Assembly: GCA_001939145.1 (NCBI GenBank)
Contig: LSRX01000081.1
Location: forward strand, 1,093,016 to 1,157,015
DNA length: 64,000 nt
From: Symbiodinium microadriaticum
Lineage: Eukaryota; Sar; Dinophyceae; Suessiales; Symbiodiniaceae
Direction of reading: 5' to 3'
Shown here: in pieces, positions 12,226 to 22,399 of the stretch
Layout: every line of letters begins with the position of its first letter
How positions within the stretch are numbered: the first letter of the stretch is position 1
Translations under genes and position numbers: made by a program
The notes under the pieces: model-generated
What the model saw: the letters and a program-made list of their open reading frames with translations, nothing else
Database searches by the model: none
Told to the model about the DNA's origin: nothing

Positions 12226-12479
12226 CAGCTCCCCACCTTCAGTGTGGCTTCAGCTTCTCTTCCCAACGAGCGCCCAAGGGCCCGGCAATCCAGAATAAGA
12301 CCGGGAAGGAAAAGCTAATGACGAAGCCGGACCAGGAAGAGTTGAAGTTCGTCATCACCTCGACTCGAGCGGCTTCAGGCTTCAGGCGATCCCATCCCGT
12401 CGAGCGAGAATGCCAATAGGAGTGACAGCAGCCATTGTCCTCTTCTTGACAAGCATCATCGACACTGCGATCATCATTA

Positions 12480-13296
12480 TCATCTGCATGAGCATGATTG
12501 TCCATCTTTGCTATCACCAGTATCACGCTCATCACGCTCGCGATCATGACCATGAACCACCGCCAGCACCATCAACATTCTTCCTATCCTCGTCCCGACT
12601 AAAGCCCTGCTGTAGACTCCAGCTCTGAGACTCCTGGCTCCGCCGAAGGTGAGGCCGCAAACGATGATGAAGCTAACAACGCTGGTTGCAAGGATCACCT
12701 CAGTGGCAGTGGGCGTCAGAGCTTCTGGGTGCAAGGAAAATTGCTCTCGAGCCGCTGCTGTCGGAAGCAGGCCTACTGCTCGGGGCTTCGGGAGATGTTC
12801 ATCACGGCCAAACTTGGCAAAGATTGCCATGGGCATGCCGGAATACAGGTCTTGAACTTGACAAAGCGAGAAGCCTCGAGTAGATCCGAAGAGCTGTAGC
12901 GTGCTCCATCTGGGCACTCCAGCCCACGAGAACCAGGAGCACTGCCAGCAGGACCAAACCTGCCATGATACTGGTTGCAGGGACCTCAAGTCTTATTGGG
13001 TGGCAGCAGCAACTCGGCAGCAGCTGCAGCACAGCAGCAGCACCCCTTGTCGCAGTTCTGGTGGTGGTCATGGTGGTGTTGCTGTTGCTGGTGTACTGCG
13101 GACTTGGAAGCGAACGTGGATAGTAAGGCCAGGCCTGGGGAAAGGCACTTTCAAGCACAAAGAACCCCAAGTGATGCAAACTCGCCCAGTGCGCGAGGAC
13201 ACCAAAAGCTTTCAGCGTCATCTGAATCTGAGAGTGTGCGATCGCCAGGTGCCTCAGCCTTGGCAAGCATAGCAGAACCATGATACAGCAAGCCAA
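12480..13296 (-). pseudogene. Signal-like + Cys motif + membrane module, copy A (frameshifted)
   Basis: One frame begins MAGLVLLAVLLVLVG, a hydrophobic signal-like start. An overlapping second frame encodes FSLCQVQDLYSG, then DEHLPKPRAVGLLP and a membrane-like stretch VILATSVVSFIIVCGL. The frames do not join, because of small indels relative to the copies at 25.7 and 59.4 kb. It lies directly 3' of an armadillo membrane gene on the same strand, in four of five units. Function unknown; it may be a terminal exon or an independent small gene. Confidence 0.35.
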
Positions 13297-13563
13297 AGGT
13301 ATGGCTCAGTACATGAGAAGCTTTGGAGTGAAAAGGCCTTCCCTACCAGATGCCTTCTTCTTCTGCATGGGCGGCTGCATTCTTCGGACATATAGGGGCG
13401 GTGAAGCAAAAATCAAGGTTCCCGGCCCCTTTCTTCGAAAGGGGGCACAAGCAGGTGTGGGAATAATGAAACGGCAGTGAGCCTTTCGGTTCTACTGCCA
13501 ACACAAGACTTCATCGGCGAATTTTCGGCCAATTAATACATGCATGCAGCTTCATGCAAGTAA

Positions 13564-16350
13564 TTATGGGTCTTCCTCTTGAGCCAGACGGGAATAACCT
13601 GAATGACGAGCCTCTCCCTCGGAAGAGTTCGGCCGCTCCTGCAGGCTGGCATGGCTGAAGCGTCCTGCTTGGACCTGCTCTCGAAGTAGGACTACATGCA
13701 AGAGGAGACCGAAGGCAGCTAGCGAGCAAAGCGATATTGTGTGGCGTGACGATCTCCTCTGCAAAGTCTGGGCTGAAGTGGGCCTGGTACATTACGGCCA
13801 TCCAGGCTACCAGAAACGCTGCCAGGCGCAGCAGGGCTAGCTGCCAAAGCAGCGATGGAGAGAGGAAGGTGGTGACGTTCAGCACGAGGGTGAAGGGCAC
13901 GTAAATGAAGAAGCTTACGAGGCACCTGGCCAGGCCGGCTCCGCGACCGAGCCCTATCCAGCCAGCTTCGTGGAGCAGAGCGGTTTCTTGTCGGCAGAAA
14001 CGCATTTCGGCCCACCCAATAATGCCAGCCGCACCGATCGCATAGCTTCCTGCTGACCAGATCATGAGGTCGCACGCATCCTCTAGACTTGCGCTGAAGC
14101 TGGTCTTGTCGGTCTGCACAAGCGCGGACATGCCGTTCGCCTTCAACTCCAATGCAAAGTCTCTCCCAGCCATGAACACGTGCCCGCCGGCAATGCAAGC
14201 TTTGTCGCCCTTGTCTGTGTCGACCGACGTGACGATCCAGCTGCCCTCGAGGCTTTGGAAGGAGCGGAAGTGAAGGATCAAGGCGGACAGAGCTACGGCA
14301 CCTGCGAGGCAGGGGAGACCCCAGGGCCTGGTGGCCGAGGCAAAGAGGACGACGACCAAGGCTGCAAGCACCTCTGAGACGTGGAATGCGAGGATCCTGA
14401 AAGAAGACATGGGCCGAAGGTGTGATAAGTCCTCGCACTCGTGGATGGCCTTCCTGTCGAGGTCATGTGCTAAAAGCGACAAGCAGGCGACGGAAAGGCC
14501 AACACTGGCCCACTTCAGGGTGCCCGAGGCTGGGCTGAGCTCCGGCACATCGGCCAGGTGGCCCGCCACAGCCAAGGCGTCGGCGGTTACCAGGAGGCTA
14601 AGGACAGACTCTAGGCCCTCGACCATCTTCTGCCTGAGCAAGGTCTCCGTCTTCACGCCCTTGGCGTAGCTCTCCACTCCCTCTGCGACCTGACCAAAAG
14701 TGCCGAATGTGAAAAAGTTCAGCATTGCACGTCCTGGGCGTGCTTGCTCCAAAGCAGCTGATGCAATTCCATTGAAGATCAACCCGCAGACGAGGCAACC
14801 CATCCACAAGAAGTATCTCCGCTTCACAAAATCTATGAAGTTCAAGACATCAAGGATCACATCGGCAAGCGGAAGCACAGTATCCTTCACCAGGCCCAGT
14901 GTTGTGACTCTACGGCTTTCGGCTGCCTCCAGCAGCGGCTGGTACTCCTCACACGGCACCTCACGTTCAAAGCGAAGCAGACTGAGAACGCATGGCCACG
15001 GCACCTTAGTCAACTCGACCTTCTGGGAGACCCGGTCGGAGGCGAAATAGGCAAGAGCCGCCGCCGCCGAGCCGAAGACCTCCTCGTGCCGTACACCTGT
15101 TAGTAGCAGCGCTTCAACGGCCTCCGCCTCTGCGAGGATGGGCCGTGCAGCTGGCAGCTCGGCCAGAGTCAGAAGGAATGCCACGGCGAGCGAGCGTGTT
15201 GTTCTGTCCATTTGGTCTTGGCGGAGCACCCGACAGACTGCATCGATGGCATCAGGATCTTGCAGCTTGTGGCGCAGATCCTCCGAGATGCCACTGCCCA
15301 AGCTGCCCAACGCCCTGCAGCAGAAACCAACGCAATCTAATCCCTCGACAGCCAGAGCGCGCTGCAGGGCGGCCCCGAGGCCGCCGACGGCACCGGCTCG
15401 TAGCAGCTCCTCCTTCACGTCCGGTGGCCCGCAGGCCAGGTTGGCGAGGAGGTCGCAGCCCCGAGATTGAAATCCTTCGGAATCCCGCAGCACCTCCAGG
15501 CAGGAGAGCACTTTGGGCGCCCCGGCAGCCGCCACAGCCCGCGTGGCCTCTGGGCCACCCAGGCAGTAGCAATTCAACAGGAGAGCAATAATCTGAGCAG
15601 AAGCGGCCGCTTCGAGCGGCTCTGGAGCCTCGGCGAGACTCTGCAGGCGGGCCACAAGAAGTGCCACTATAGCAGCATCTTCATCCCGAAGCAAAGCCTC
15701 GCTGGCGATGTGGCTGTTGCGCTCCATTGCACTGTAAGAATACATCCAGAGAAGGACTTCCGCGGCCGTGTCGAAGAGACGATGGTCATGCGAGTGACTT
15801 CGAACGGCCGCTCGCACGGGCGCGATGAGCCCGTGCTCCATCAAAATAACTTCACGGTCCTCCATGATGAGGGCTCTCGCAGCTCGGCAGGCTTCGAGCT
15901 GCAAGGCCCGATCTGCCGGGTGGGCCTGCATGGCGGCGACGATGGCGGCCGCTGCCAGGTGCGGGTCCCNTGCACTGAAGCTGGTCGTGTCTGTCTCCAC
16001 AAGCGCAGACATTCCGGGTGGACTTGCATGGCGGCGACGATGGCGGCCGCTGCCAGGTGCGGGTCCGCCGAGGCATCCTGCATCGCTTCCAGGCCTCTCA
16101 GCTGCAGTGCAGCGTCTGCGGGCTGCTCCGCCATCTGTCGTAGAAGCTCGTCCACCGGCTCCTCCTCCGCCGCGGAGCCCTCCTCCACTTCGGAGCCCTC
16201 CTCATTCGACGAGATCCTCTCTGCTTTGAAGCCTTCCTGTACCTCCCATCCCGAAGCATCTTGTTTGCCCTCCGTGTTCGCCTCCGTCGCAGGCCGCAAT
16301 GCAGGTGCCACGGCAACCGCCGAGAGGCAGCACAGCACTCGGCCCGGCAT
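13564..16350 (-). pseudogene. Armadillo-repeat membrane protein, copy A (chimeric, frameshifted)
   Basis: Same family as the intact gene at 44186-46849. The start MPGRVLCC is at 16350. The N-terminal part runs to the segment AAIVAAMQVHP, then jumps directly to the C-terminal-domain motif GMSALVETD. A single N (15970) follows, after which a full-length gene resumes at DPHLAAAA, repeating the same residues. The right side therefore resembles the internally deleted copy at 60.4 kb and the left side a full-length gene, joined at the N. Near the 3' end a 2-base deletion (about 13731) shifts the frame; the original frame continues to 13564. Everything between is open, so the left part was functional until recently or is a collapsed active gene. 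Confidence 0.75.
15970..15970. other. Single-N join inside an armadillo gene
   Basis: The same coding segment (DPHLAAAAIVAAMQ) is present on both sides of the N, so the join pastes together two gene copies. The N probably stands for an unsized gap. Confidence 0.8.
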
Positions 16351-18955
16351 GGCAGCTCCCGATGCTAGGATCTCACATATCCCTCTCAAGCTTGAGAGGG
16401 AAAATCTTACCTGCAGGTGAGCCCGCACTTCAAAGATCTTCAAAGTCATCTGCCATGGTGGAAACCCTTTCGACACATCTGCACAAGGACGCTCCGAGCA
16501 CATGCATGAGTATTGATTCTTGTTGTGCCTGAAGCCTTCGCCGCCTTCGCCCCCTTGAAACCTCAAACCTCTAGCCCGCCCTGCGCATTGAAACCTGTCT
16601 CAGGCTCCGGGGAAGCGACCGCTGCGTCAGGGATGGCGTGACAAACATCACGCAGGAGACGACTACCTGCGAGCACTCGCAGAACTTCGGGCTCAAGCCG
16701 TTGATGCGATTTCATAGGGTTCTGCTTCAACGGCCTCACAGGACAAGCAGCTCCTGGAATGCATGTGACTGTAGTGTTCTGAAGTGTTTTGTTCAGCACT
16801 TACCGCCAAAGGGACTTCCTGACTCAACTTCCCACGGAATGAGGCTGATGGAGCAGCTCTTGACCGCTCGGTAGGAACACAAATTGGCTGTTAGCGGTCG
16901 CTGGTTTCGAAGTCATGGTTGTTGCCTTGCGCGGCTGCGGCTCAGAATCCAAACGGTCCATGCAAGCCTGGAGAGCTCTATCATTCACAGCGGAATCATG
17001 CTAGACCCTTGATGCTTCGAAATTGCGGTGCGGAGGGGAAGGAAGAGGTGAAGGCAGGCTTGGCAATCGCCCAGGCGATGGCGACGGCGATGGTGTTTGG
17101 GCCGGTGGTGATGTCGTGACGATGATGATGGTCATGATGACACAATCATGAATGATGTCCACACATATTGCTCCTGAGGAACATAACAGAGCGTCCCATC
17201 ACAACTATGCCGAGCTGTGGCGCAGCTGCTTTTGCCAAACGGAAGAAGATCCTGGACCATTGTAAAAACCAGCATGCAACATTCAGAAACCCGAAAACGG
17301 GAAAGCTGATCCCTTGAGCATAAACCTGAAGTCCAGATCATCCAACGCCGAAGGCTTCCAGAACAGCCCGACTTGAACAAGCTCTTCAGGGACAGCCCCT
17401 GGCCAACTTCGCCCTCGATTCCAGGAGCCTGCTTGTCAAAGAAAGGATCGGCGGCATTCAGGCCTGGGAACACTGGATGGGCAAGAGCTTATGTGCTGTA
17501 GAGTTTGGATTCTAGGGGCTCGGGCCCGGATTAAGGCGATCAAGATCCACCTCAGACTGCTCGGGCGAGGAGGACCTGAACCTTTGGCCGAAATGACCCA
17601 CCGTCGTCAAACTTGAAGCCCTTAGCCTGTGGCCAATGCCGAAATCCATCTGAGGTGTTGATGGCTTTCTGAGGTCCCCACAGATGATTCCGGCTAGTGA
17701 AGGTCTGTATCCGCAGCTCTGATGCAAAGCCTCGAAGTCCGGGGCGGGGGACCATGAGTCGAAAAGGGCCTTTTGACGGACGGATCAGAACGGCAGGTGT
17801 TGAGCTGAAGTGAATATCTGGCCCAAGCTCCCTAGCGCTTGGCGATCCATCAAGGGATGATAGTTGGAAGAACTTCATATATTTAAAAGTGAAACCATCA
17901 CAGCCACCTGTTAATTACTTCAGGGCACCCTTTCCCAAGCAGCTTTCGTTCTTCACAAGGATAGACAAGTCGAAAAAAACCTGAATCCTCACACCCAAAC
18001 CAAATTCTGAAGCCACCATCACTCACGACCTTTCCCTGCAATGCCGGGTAGCCTCAGGTTGTCTGCCAGGCACCACTGCTGAACTCTAGGGTACAGGGTC
18101 CTCGAACCCAAGAGCAAGGCCCGCGAAAGGCGAGGCCCACGCAATCCATGAGGCGGCTGCACTCCTCCAGGGAAAAGTCCTTGCCGACCAGAGTAGACAT
18201 GAAGTGCCAACGTTAAGGCTAAGGGTCCTGGGTTTCGTGCTTATAGAGAGTTTCGAGTGTAACCAATCAGGTTCGGAAGCCTTCGCCCCATTCCCTAAGC
18301 TGCAAAGTCCGCCGTTGAAGAGCTGACGAGGCTGCAACTCGACAGCCTGGCACCTCTCAGCCTTAACCAACCCCCAAACACCGCAAAGACAGAACTGGGT
18401 CTCTTGGGCCGTGGCGTGTGTCGTCGTCTGCAACACGCAAGACTCCCAGAGGTAGGAGAGGACTACAATCACCGATCCTGTCATGCGACGAAAAAACTAC
18501 ACCAGAAGAAAGAAAGCTCACACAGTGGGGACTACGCAAACTTTCGATGTCAAGCCCAACACGACCTTCATGCAGGCACTCTGGTTTTGTCTCTCTCAGG
18601 CTTCTGTAGAGTTTTCGTTTGGGATTCACGCCAAGGGCTTCGGGCACGAGGCCTCGGATCATCCAAGCTGTGCTGGAAGCAAGAACCAAAGCAGCCGGAA
18701 AACGACGGCCAGGAGGCAACCCCGTCTGCGGACTGAGCAATAAGCATGTCCAAGCCCGAAGCAGTGCCCAACTGTTGAAAGGAAGGGATTGAACATAGGA
18801 GCCAATTTAGGGCCGAGTGTTTCGGGCTTCAGGTTTAAGGTTCAGGGTTTGAAGCTGTCGCCACCCGAAGCCTCACAGCCGAAGTTGCAGAAACCCATAA
18901 GACCGTACCCTGAGCCCCCTCGAACCATATCCCACACCTCAAGCACAAGCAAAAG
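16351..18955. repeat. 5' flank block of armadillo gene, copy 1
   Basis: Non-coding block found upstream of armadillo copies at 36190-38429, 46850-49221 and 61300-63928 as well, diverged by substitutions and indels. It begins with a palindrome 30 bp before the start codon and ends in a CCCCTAAA array. Frames inside it differ in length and end between copies, so I do not call genes. Confidence 0.75.
16381..16400. promoter_or_regulatory. Perfect 20-bp palindrome upstream of start codon
   Basis: CCCTCTCAAGCTTGAGAGGG is its own reverse complement and lies 30 bp upstream of the MPGR start codon. The copies at 36220-36239, 46880-46899 and 61340-61359 keep it with one mismatch. A shorter version (CTCAAGCTTGAGAG) sits upstream of the ferric reductase-like gene at 22066-22079. 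It could be a protein-binding site or a 5'-UTR hairpin. Confidence 0.45.
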
Positions 18956-19012
18956 CCTAAACCCTAAACCCCTAAACCCCTAAACCCCTAAACCCCTAAA
19001 CCCCTAAACCCG
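18956..19012 (-). repeat. CCCCTAAA array
   Basis: About seven near-perfect CCCCTAAA octamers closing the 5' flank block. The unit has eight bases with four Gs on the complementary strand, unlike the seven-base TTTAGGG arrays elsewhere. Confidence 0.9.
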
Positions 19013-19350
19013 AAACATCGTCGGTGGGGCAACGGGGCACTGGCGTCTTCGACGACGAAGGCAGCCGTCCAAGAGTGTGAAGGACAGCTGAAGAAGAATC
19101 GGCACGCAGCGGCTTCGAACTCTGGATACCCTAGGCCCTAGGCCGTAGACCATATTACTTCCGATGATTGCAATGTAACCTCAACAGCCGGAGCTTCAAA
19201 CCCAACGCAAGGTCCTGCTTCGCGGAGTCTGCGCAGGGCCTCAGGCGACGGCCGAGACCGGAATTCCGAAATAAGAGGAGCAATGATGTTGAGCACAATG
19301 TGGTGATGCTTGCTGCGATGACGGCATAGCTGTTGCTAGGTGGTGGAATC
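19013..19350. repeat. Block between opposed telomere-type arrays
   Basis: About 340 bp homologous to 38468-38760 and 49254-49560. It contains no supported gene. It is bracketed by CCCCTAAA on the left and TTTAGGG on the right, the polarity of a chromosome's two ends. Confidence 0.7.
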
Positions 19351-19434
19351 GGGTTTAGGGTTTAGGGGTTTAGGGGTTTAGGGTTTAGGGGTTTAGGGTT
19401 TAGGGTTTAGGGGTTTAGGGGTTTAGGGTTAGGG
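19351..19434 (+). repeat. TTTAGGG/TTTAGGGG array
   Basis: Mixed seven- and eight-base units. It marks the left edge of the segment (to about 22400) that carries the ferric reductase-like gene and is missing from the other units. Confidence 0.9.
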
Positions 19435-20060
19435 TCTGAACAACGTATATCATAGTATATGCAGAGTATCTTGTCTATTTGTACAGAAGATTATATCAAG
19501 GCAACATAAGCCCGGCCCGAGGGCTTCAGAAGACAGGAACCCGGACCCAGGGACTCTCAGCGAGGGATATTTCGTTGACTTCGATGTCGAAGAAGTATAG
19601 CCGCTTCTCACGGATGGCAAACCTCAAGAGCTCGAAGTTGAGAGCTTTGTTAGTTGGCGCCCTCTTCTCAGAATAATGCTGGTGACCCTTCTCTCGCTGA
19701 CCTTCTGATCCTTCACAGCGTATGATCATCACTCTCATCACCACCACCGCAGGCCGCCCAGGAAACTGTTTCGCTTGCTGAGCCCATCTCTCAAAAAGAT
19801 CTCGTCGTTATGGCTGTTTCATATACTAACTGTATGTATGTATATATATATATATATATATATGTCACGAAGTTGAAGCCATCGACCACTGCGGTCTGTC
19901 TTAGCAAAGGCCAGGGAGCGCTAAATCCTGGACATACGGAAACTCCTTGACGGCAGGGCACCCTTTTTGGAACCTCAGGGATGATCTCTGATGGTCTGGG
20001 TCTGCGCCACTTTAGGCTCTCACAACTCGGACATCAGCGCCAAGGGGTCTCCGCCGAGAG
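19435..20060. other. No gene recognised
   Basis: Single-copy DNA with a TATG/(TA)n microsatellite at about 19831-19863. Nothing else supported. Confidence 0.5.
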
Positions 20061-20196
20061 CGGTCAGAACTGAGCCGTGAGTGAACCCAACGGACCCAAC
20101 GCAGTTCAATGACCACAACCTATACAACGTGGCTGAGTCAAAAGTGGTCAGAACTGAGCGGCGAGTGAAACCCAACACAGTTCAATGACCACAACC
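20061..20196. repeat. Tandem pair downstream of reductase gene
   Basis: Two copies (20061-20120 and 20145-20196) share GGTCAGAACTGAG, then GAGTGAA, then CAGTTCAATGACCACAACC. They lie about 130 bp 3' of the ferric reductase-like stop codon, so could be in its 3' UTR. Confidence 0.7.
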
Positions 20197-20323
20197 AAAA
20201 CAGGCTGAAGGGCGTCCGCCTGCAGTTCTGCAGTGGTCCGACGCCTTTGAAAAAAACACTGGCAAGGCTCCAACGTCGCAGAGCCGATGGTGTGGGAGAG
20301 CACCGTAAATCCGGCTGCTGTGC

Positions 20324-21959
20324 TCAGAACTCAAACGTTTCAGAGTGGAGATCGAAGCGGATGCCTCCGTGGGAGTGCTTCAGACACGCCTGCTGTGTGG
20401 CCTTGATCAGACTCGTGGGACCGCAAGCAAGCACAGCCACACGCTTCTCCGAGGCCTTCTCGCAATGCTGTCGCATCTCATCGAAAGATTTGTTGAGATC
20501 CGGACGACTCCCAAGCACCACCTGTTGCATCACATCGCCGATGGCCGCTCGCCTCTCGCCCTGGAGGACCTCTTCGCGCGTGAGGAAGATCTCCACCTGG
20601 GCATCCGTTTCTCCCTTTGGCCCTGGGACGCCGAGCCCCTCCAGCATCGCAGAGTCAGAGACGGACCACAGGAGACGAAGCTTGCCGAAAGCTCGGCCAC
20701 GGGCAGCCTGGTCCAACAACTCACCCCAAATGCTCCGCAATGGGGTCACGCCAATGCCACCGCCAACAAGCAGGAAGGACTTGTAGGTGGGTCCATCTAT
20801 GTCCAGGCCCACGGAACCAAAGGGACCGTCGACATAGATCGGAAGAGACACTGGAGAGCCGGCTTCCACCTCTTTCAAGCTGCGGACAAGGCTTTTCGTC
20901 CAGCCTCCCAGAGCACGGATGTGGAAGGTCACCTGCGGGGTTTTGCTACGTTCTTTCTACCAAGAAAAAACAAGACACAACAGACGAACATCTCCATCTT
21001 GCTGTTGCCAAACCATCAAAAAAATCGGCCCCCGCCTCCGGATCGTGAGGGCTTGAGCTGAGACTGAAGGGGTGCCACTGGAGCCCCAGGTTCGGTACCC
21101 AGACGTTGCACCACTGGCCGCCTTTGTACTTGAAACTGCCCCTTGGGAAGGAGATCTCTACCAAATCGGCAGGCAACACACGAGCCATGGCCTTGTGAGT
21201 CTGAGCCTTGTTCATCTTCGCCAGGGAGAAGAGAAGAGAAAGGACCTTGTCCAAGGCCCACAAGGCTCCACCTGCGAGGGTGGTCGTGGCACCATGTTGG
21301 GCCGCAAAGACCAAGCCGACCATGGCTGCGACAATGTGCAAACGGTTGAAGATCTCAACAAGGTAGCGCCTTATCCACACAAGCGCGACCAGAGTGGCAG
21401 AGACCCAACACGCAAAAATCGCGATACCGCTCCAGTTCCTGCCCTCACCCAGCACGCTCCACGTGAACTGCTCCGTGCCGATAGCCGCATGGCTCACGTC
21501 TACTGGGAAGCTAAGTGCAACGTAGCCGTGGTAGCATGCCGCAAGGATGGCCAGCACCGCGATACACTTGTGGTAGAAGATGGCCCTCTCAAAGGGAACC
21601 CCAGTCAGCAGTGTCAGGATCGAATTGCGGCATGCCGTCGCGTAGGTCAAGGCTCCCAAGAAGGTGGCCGGGTATCCACTGCGCTCCACGTCGCCCCACA
21701 TCCTGGCACCAAACACAACCGCAGCGCAGCAGATGATGGGCAGGAACATCGCCTCTCCGAAGGTCCAGCAAGTCCCGGGCACACGGCGGTGAAGGGGCCA
21801 GGCGGCACGCCATCGTGCGGCCCACCACAGCTCGGTTACGGGGTCCACGACCGGAGGCATGAGGCTCAGCAGTGGGCACCCATTGCGGCAGTTTTCGTAG
21901 GGCCTCCATTTTGTGGCCTCCGCACTGGCCGGAGCTACTTTGGCCTCCTGGGGCGACAT
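20324..21959 (-). CDS. Ferric reductase / NADPH oxidase-like flavocytochrome b
   Basis: Two exons, 21036-21959 and 20324-20932, encode 510 residues. This family moves electrons from NADPH through FAD and two haems across a membrane to ferric iron or oxygen. About six membrane segments lie at residues 68-247. Paired haem-ligand histidines are H130/H144 and H208/H222, both with H-x13-H spacing. The FAD site HPFSLSSSP is at 296-304, DGPFGS at 343-348, the nucleotide loop GGGIGVTP at 365-372, LACGP at 476-480, and the family-typical C-terminus FDLHSETFEF ends the protein. No EF-hands are visible, so a plain ferric reductase/NOX core is more likely than a calcium-regulated oxidase. The start MSPQ is the best in-frame ATG; the frame stays open to 22199, so it is not certain. 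All key residues are present, so the gene is probably functional. It is the only copy in the window. Confidence 0.85.
20933..21035 (-). other. 103-bp GC-AG intron with terminal inverted repeats
   Basis: The reductase reading frame requires an interruption between residues E308 and V309. The join that keeps phase begins GCGGGG and ends CCCCGCAG. The donor is GC, and the first and last six bases (before AG) are reverse complements. AG precedes both ends, like a 2-bp target duplication, and the next exon begins with G. GC donors and such repeats are known from dinoflagellate introns and introner elements. No GT donor in phase gives an equally good protein alignment. Confidence 0.7.
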
Positions 21960-22008
21960 CCAAGCGGGCTTCTTGCTTTCGGAGATCGCACTGCTCCTGG
22001 GAAGGCAT

Positions 22009-22030
22009 CTATAGCCAAAAGGGCTGCGAA
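22009..22030 (-). other. Possible relict dinoflagellate spliced leader
   Basis: On the minus strand, 17 of 22 bases match the conserved dinoflagellate spliced leader, including the core AGCC-N-TTTTGGCT and the final AG. It is followed at once by an ATG (22008) that is out of frame with the reductase. Relict leaders mark genes re-inserted from processed mRNA in dinoflagellates. Chance cannot be excluded with a single hit. Confidence 0.4.
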
Positions 22031-22083
22031 TTTCAGTGGTTCTGCGCACGACTCGAAGTTCAAAGCTCAAGCTTGAGAGAGGC

Positions 22084-22110
22084 ACACACACACACACACA
22101 GACACGCACA
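22084..22110. repeat. (AC)n microsatellite
   Basis: CA-dinucleotide run upstream of the reductase gene; on minus it lies in a stretch (about 22046-22120) that may be a 5' intron ending GTGCGCAG. Confidence 0.8.
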
Positions 22111-22399
22111 ACCCTGGAGCCTGTCGCCACCTGAAGGATCTTCCTCGTCCCGGGCAGTTGAACTTCTTGATACACCTCCGCCATGGCAAAACTTCCCAAG
22201 GGCTTAGAACGGAGGATTCACACCTCAAGGCTGAAAGCTGAACGAGTTTCGGACTCTGTCTCTCATCTTTTCCCACTTCAGCAGAAAGGTATGGAAGGTG
22301 TAGGTTTAGGGCGTGACCAGACGTGATACCACTGCGAGCAACATGCTCAAACCAGCAGAGCATGCGACCCACACCCCTTCTTTCCGGGCAATCAGATAA

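Larger units (their letters stand above)
7643..12802. repeat. 5160-bp segment duplicated exactly at 27693-32852
   Basis: This segment recurs at a constant offset of 20050 bases; every frame inside it has an identical partner there. The second copy begins directly after a single N (27692). Identity ends at 12803/32853, where the second copy switches to the sequence of another unit. The exactness over 5 kb, and the N at one end, suggest either a very recent duplication or a redundant contig. Confidence 0.85.

Noticed and set aside
15145..15591. Long plus-strand frames opposite the armadillo genes
   Set aside because: They are antisense shadows of GC-rich coding sequence, rich in Arg/Ala/Pro, and change with the true gene's codon positions.
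16919..17119. 66-codon plus-strand frame conserved in four flank blocks
   Set aside because: It begins with a non-ATG codon, differences among copies are mostly amino-acid changing, and it lies within a diverging non-coding block.
18363..18740. Overlapping frames of 110-132 codons on both strands in the flank block
   Set aside because: Frame lengths and ends are not conserved in the copies at 38.0, 48.6 and 63.4 kb, and no domain is recognisable.
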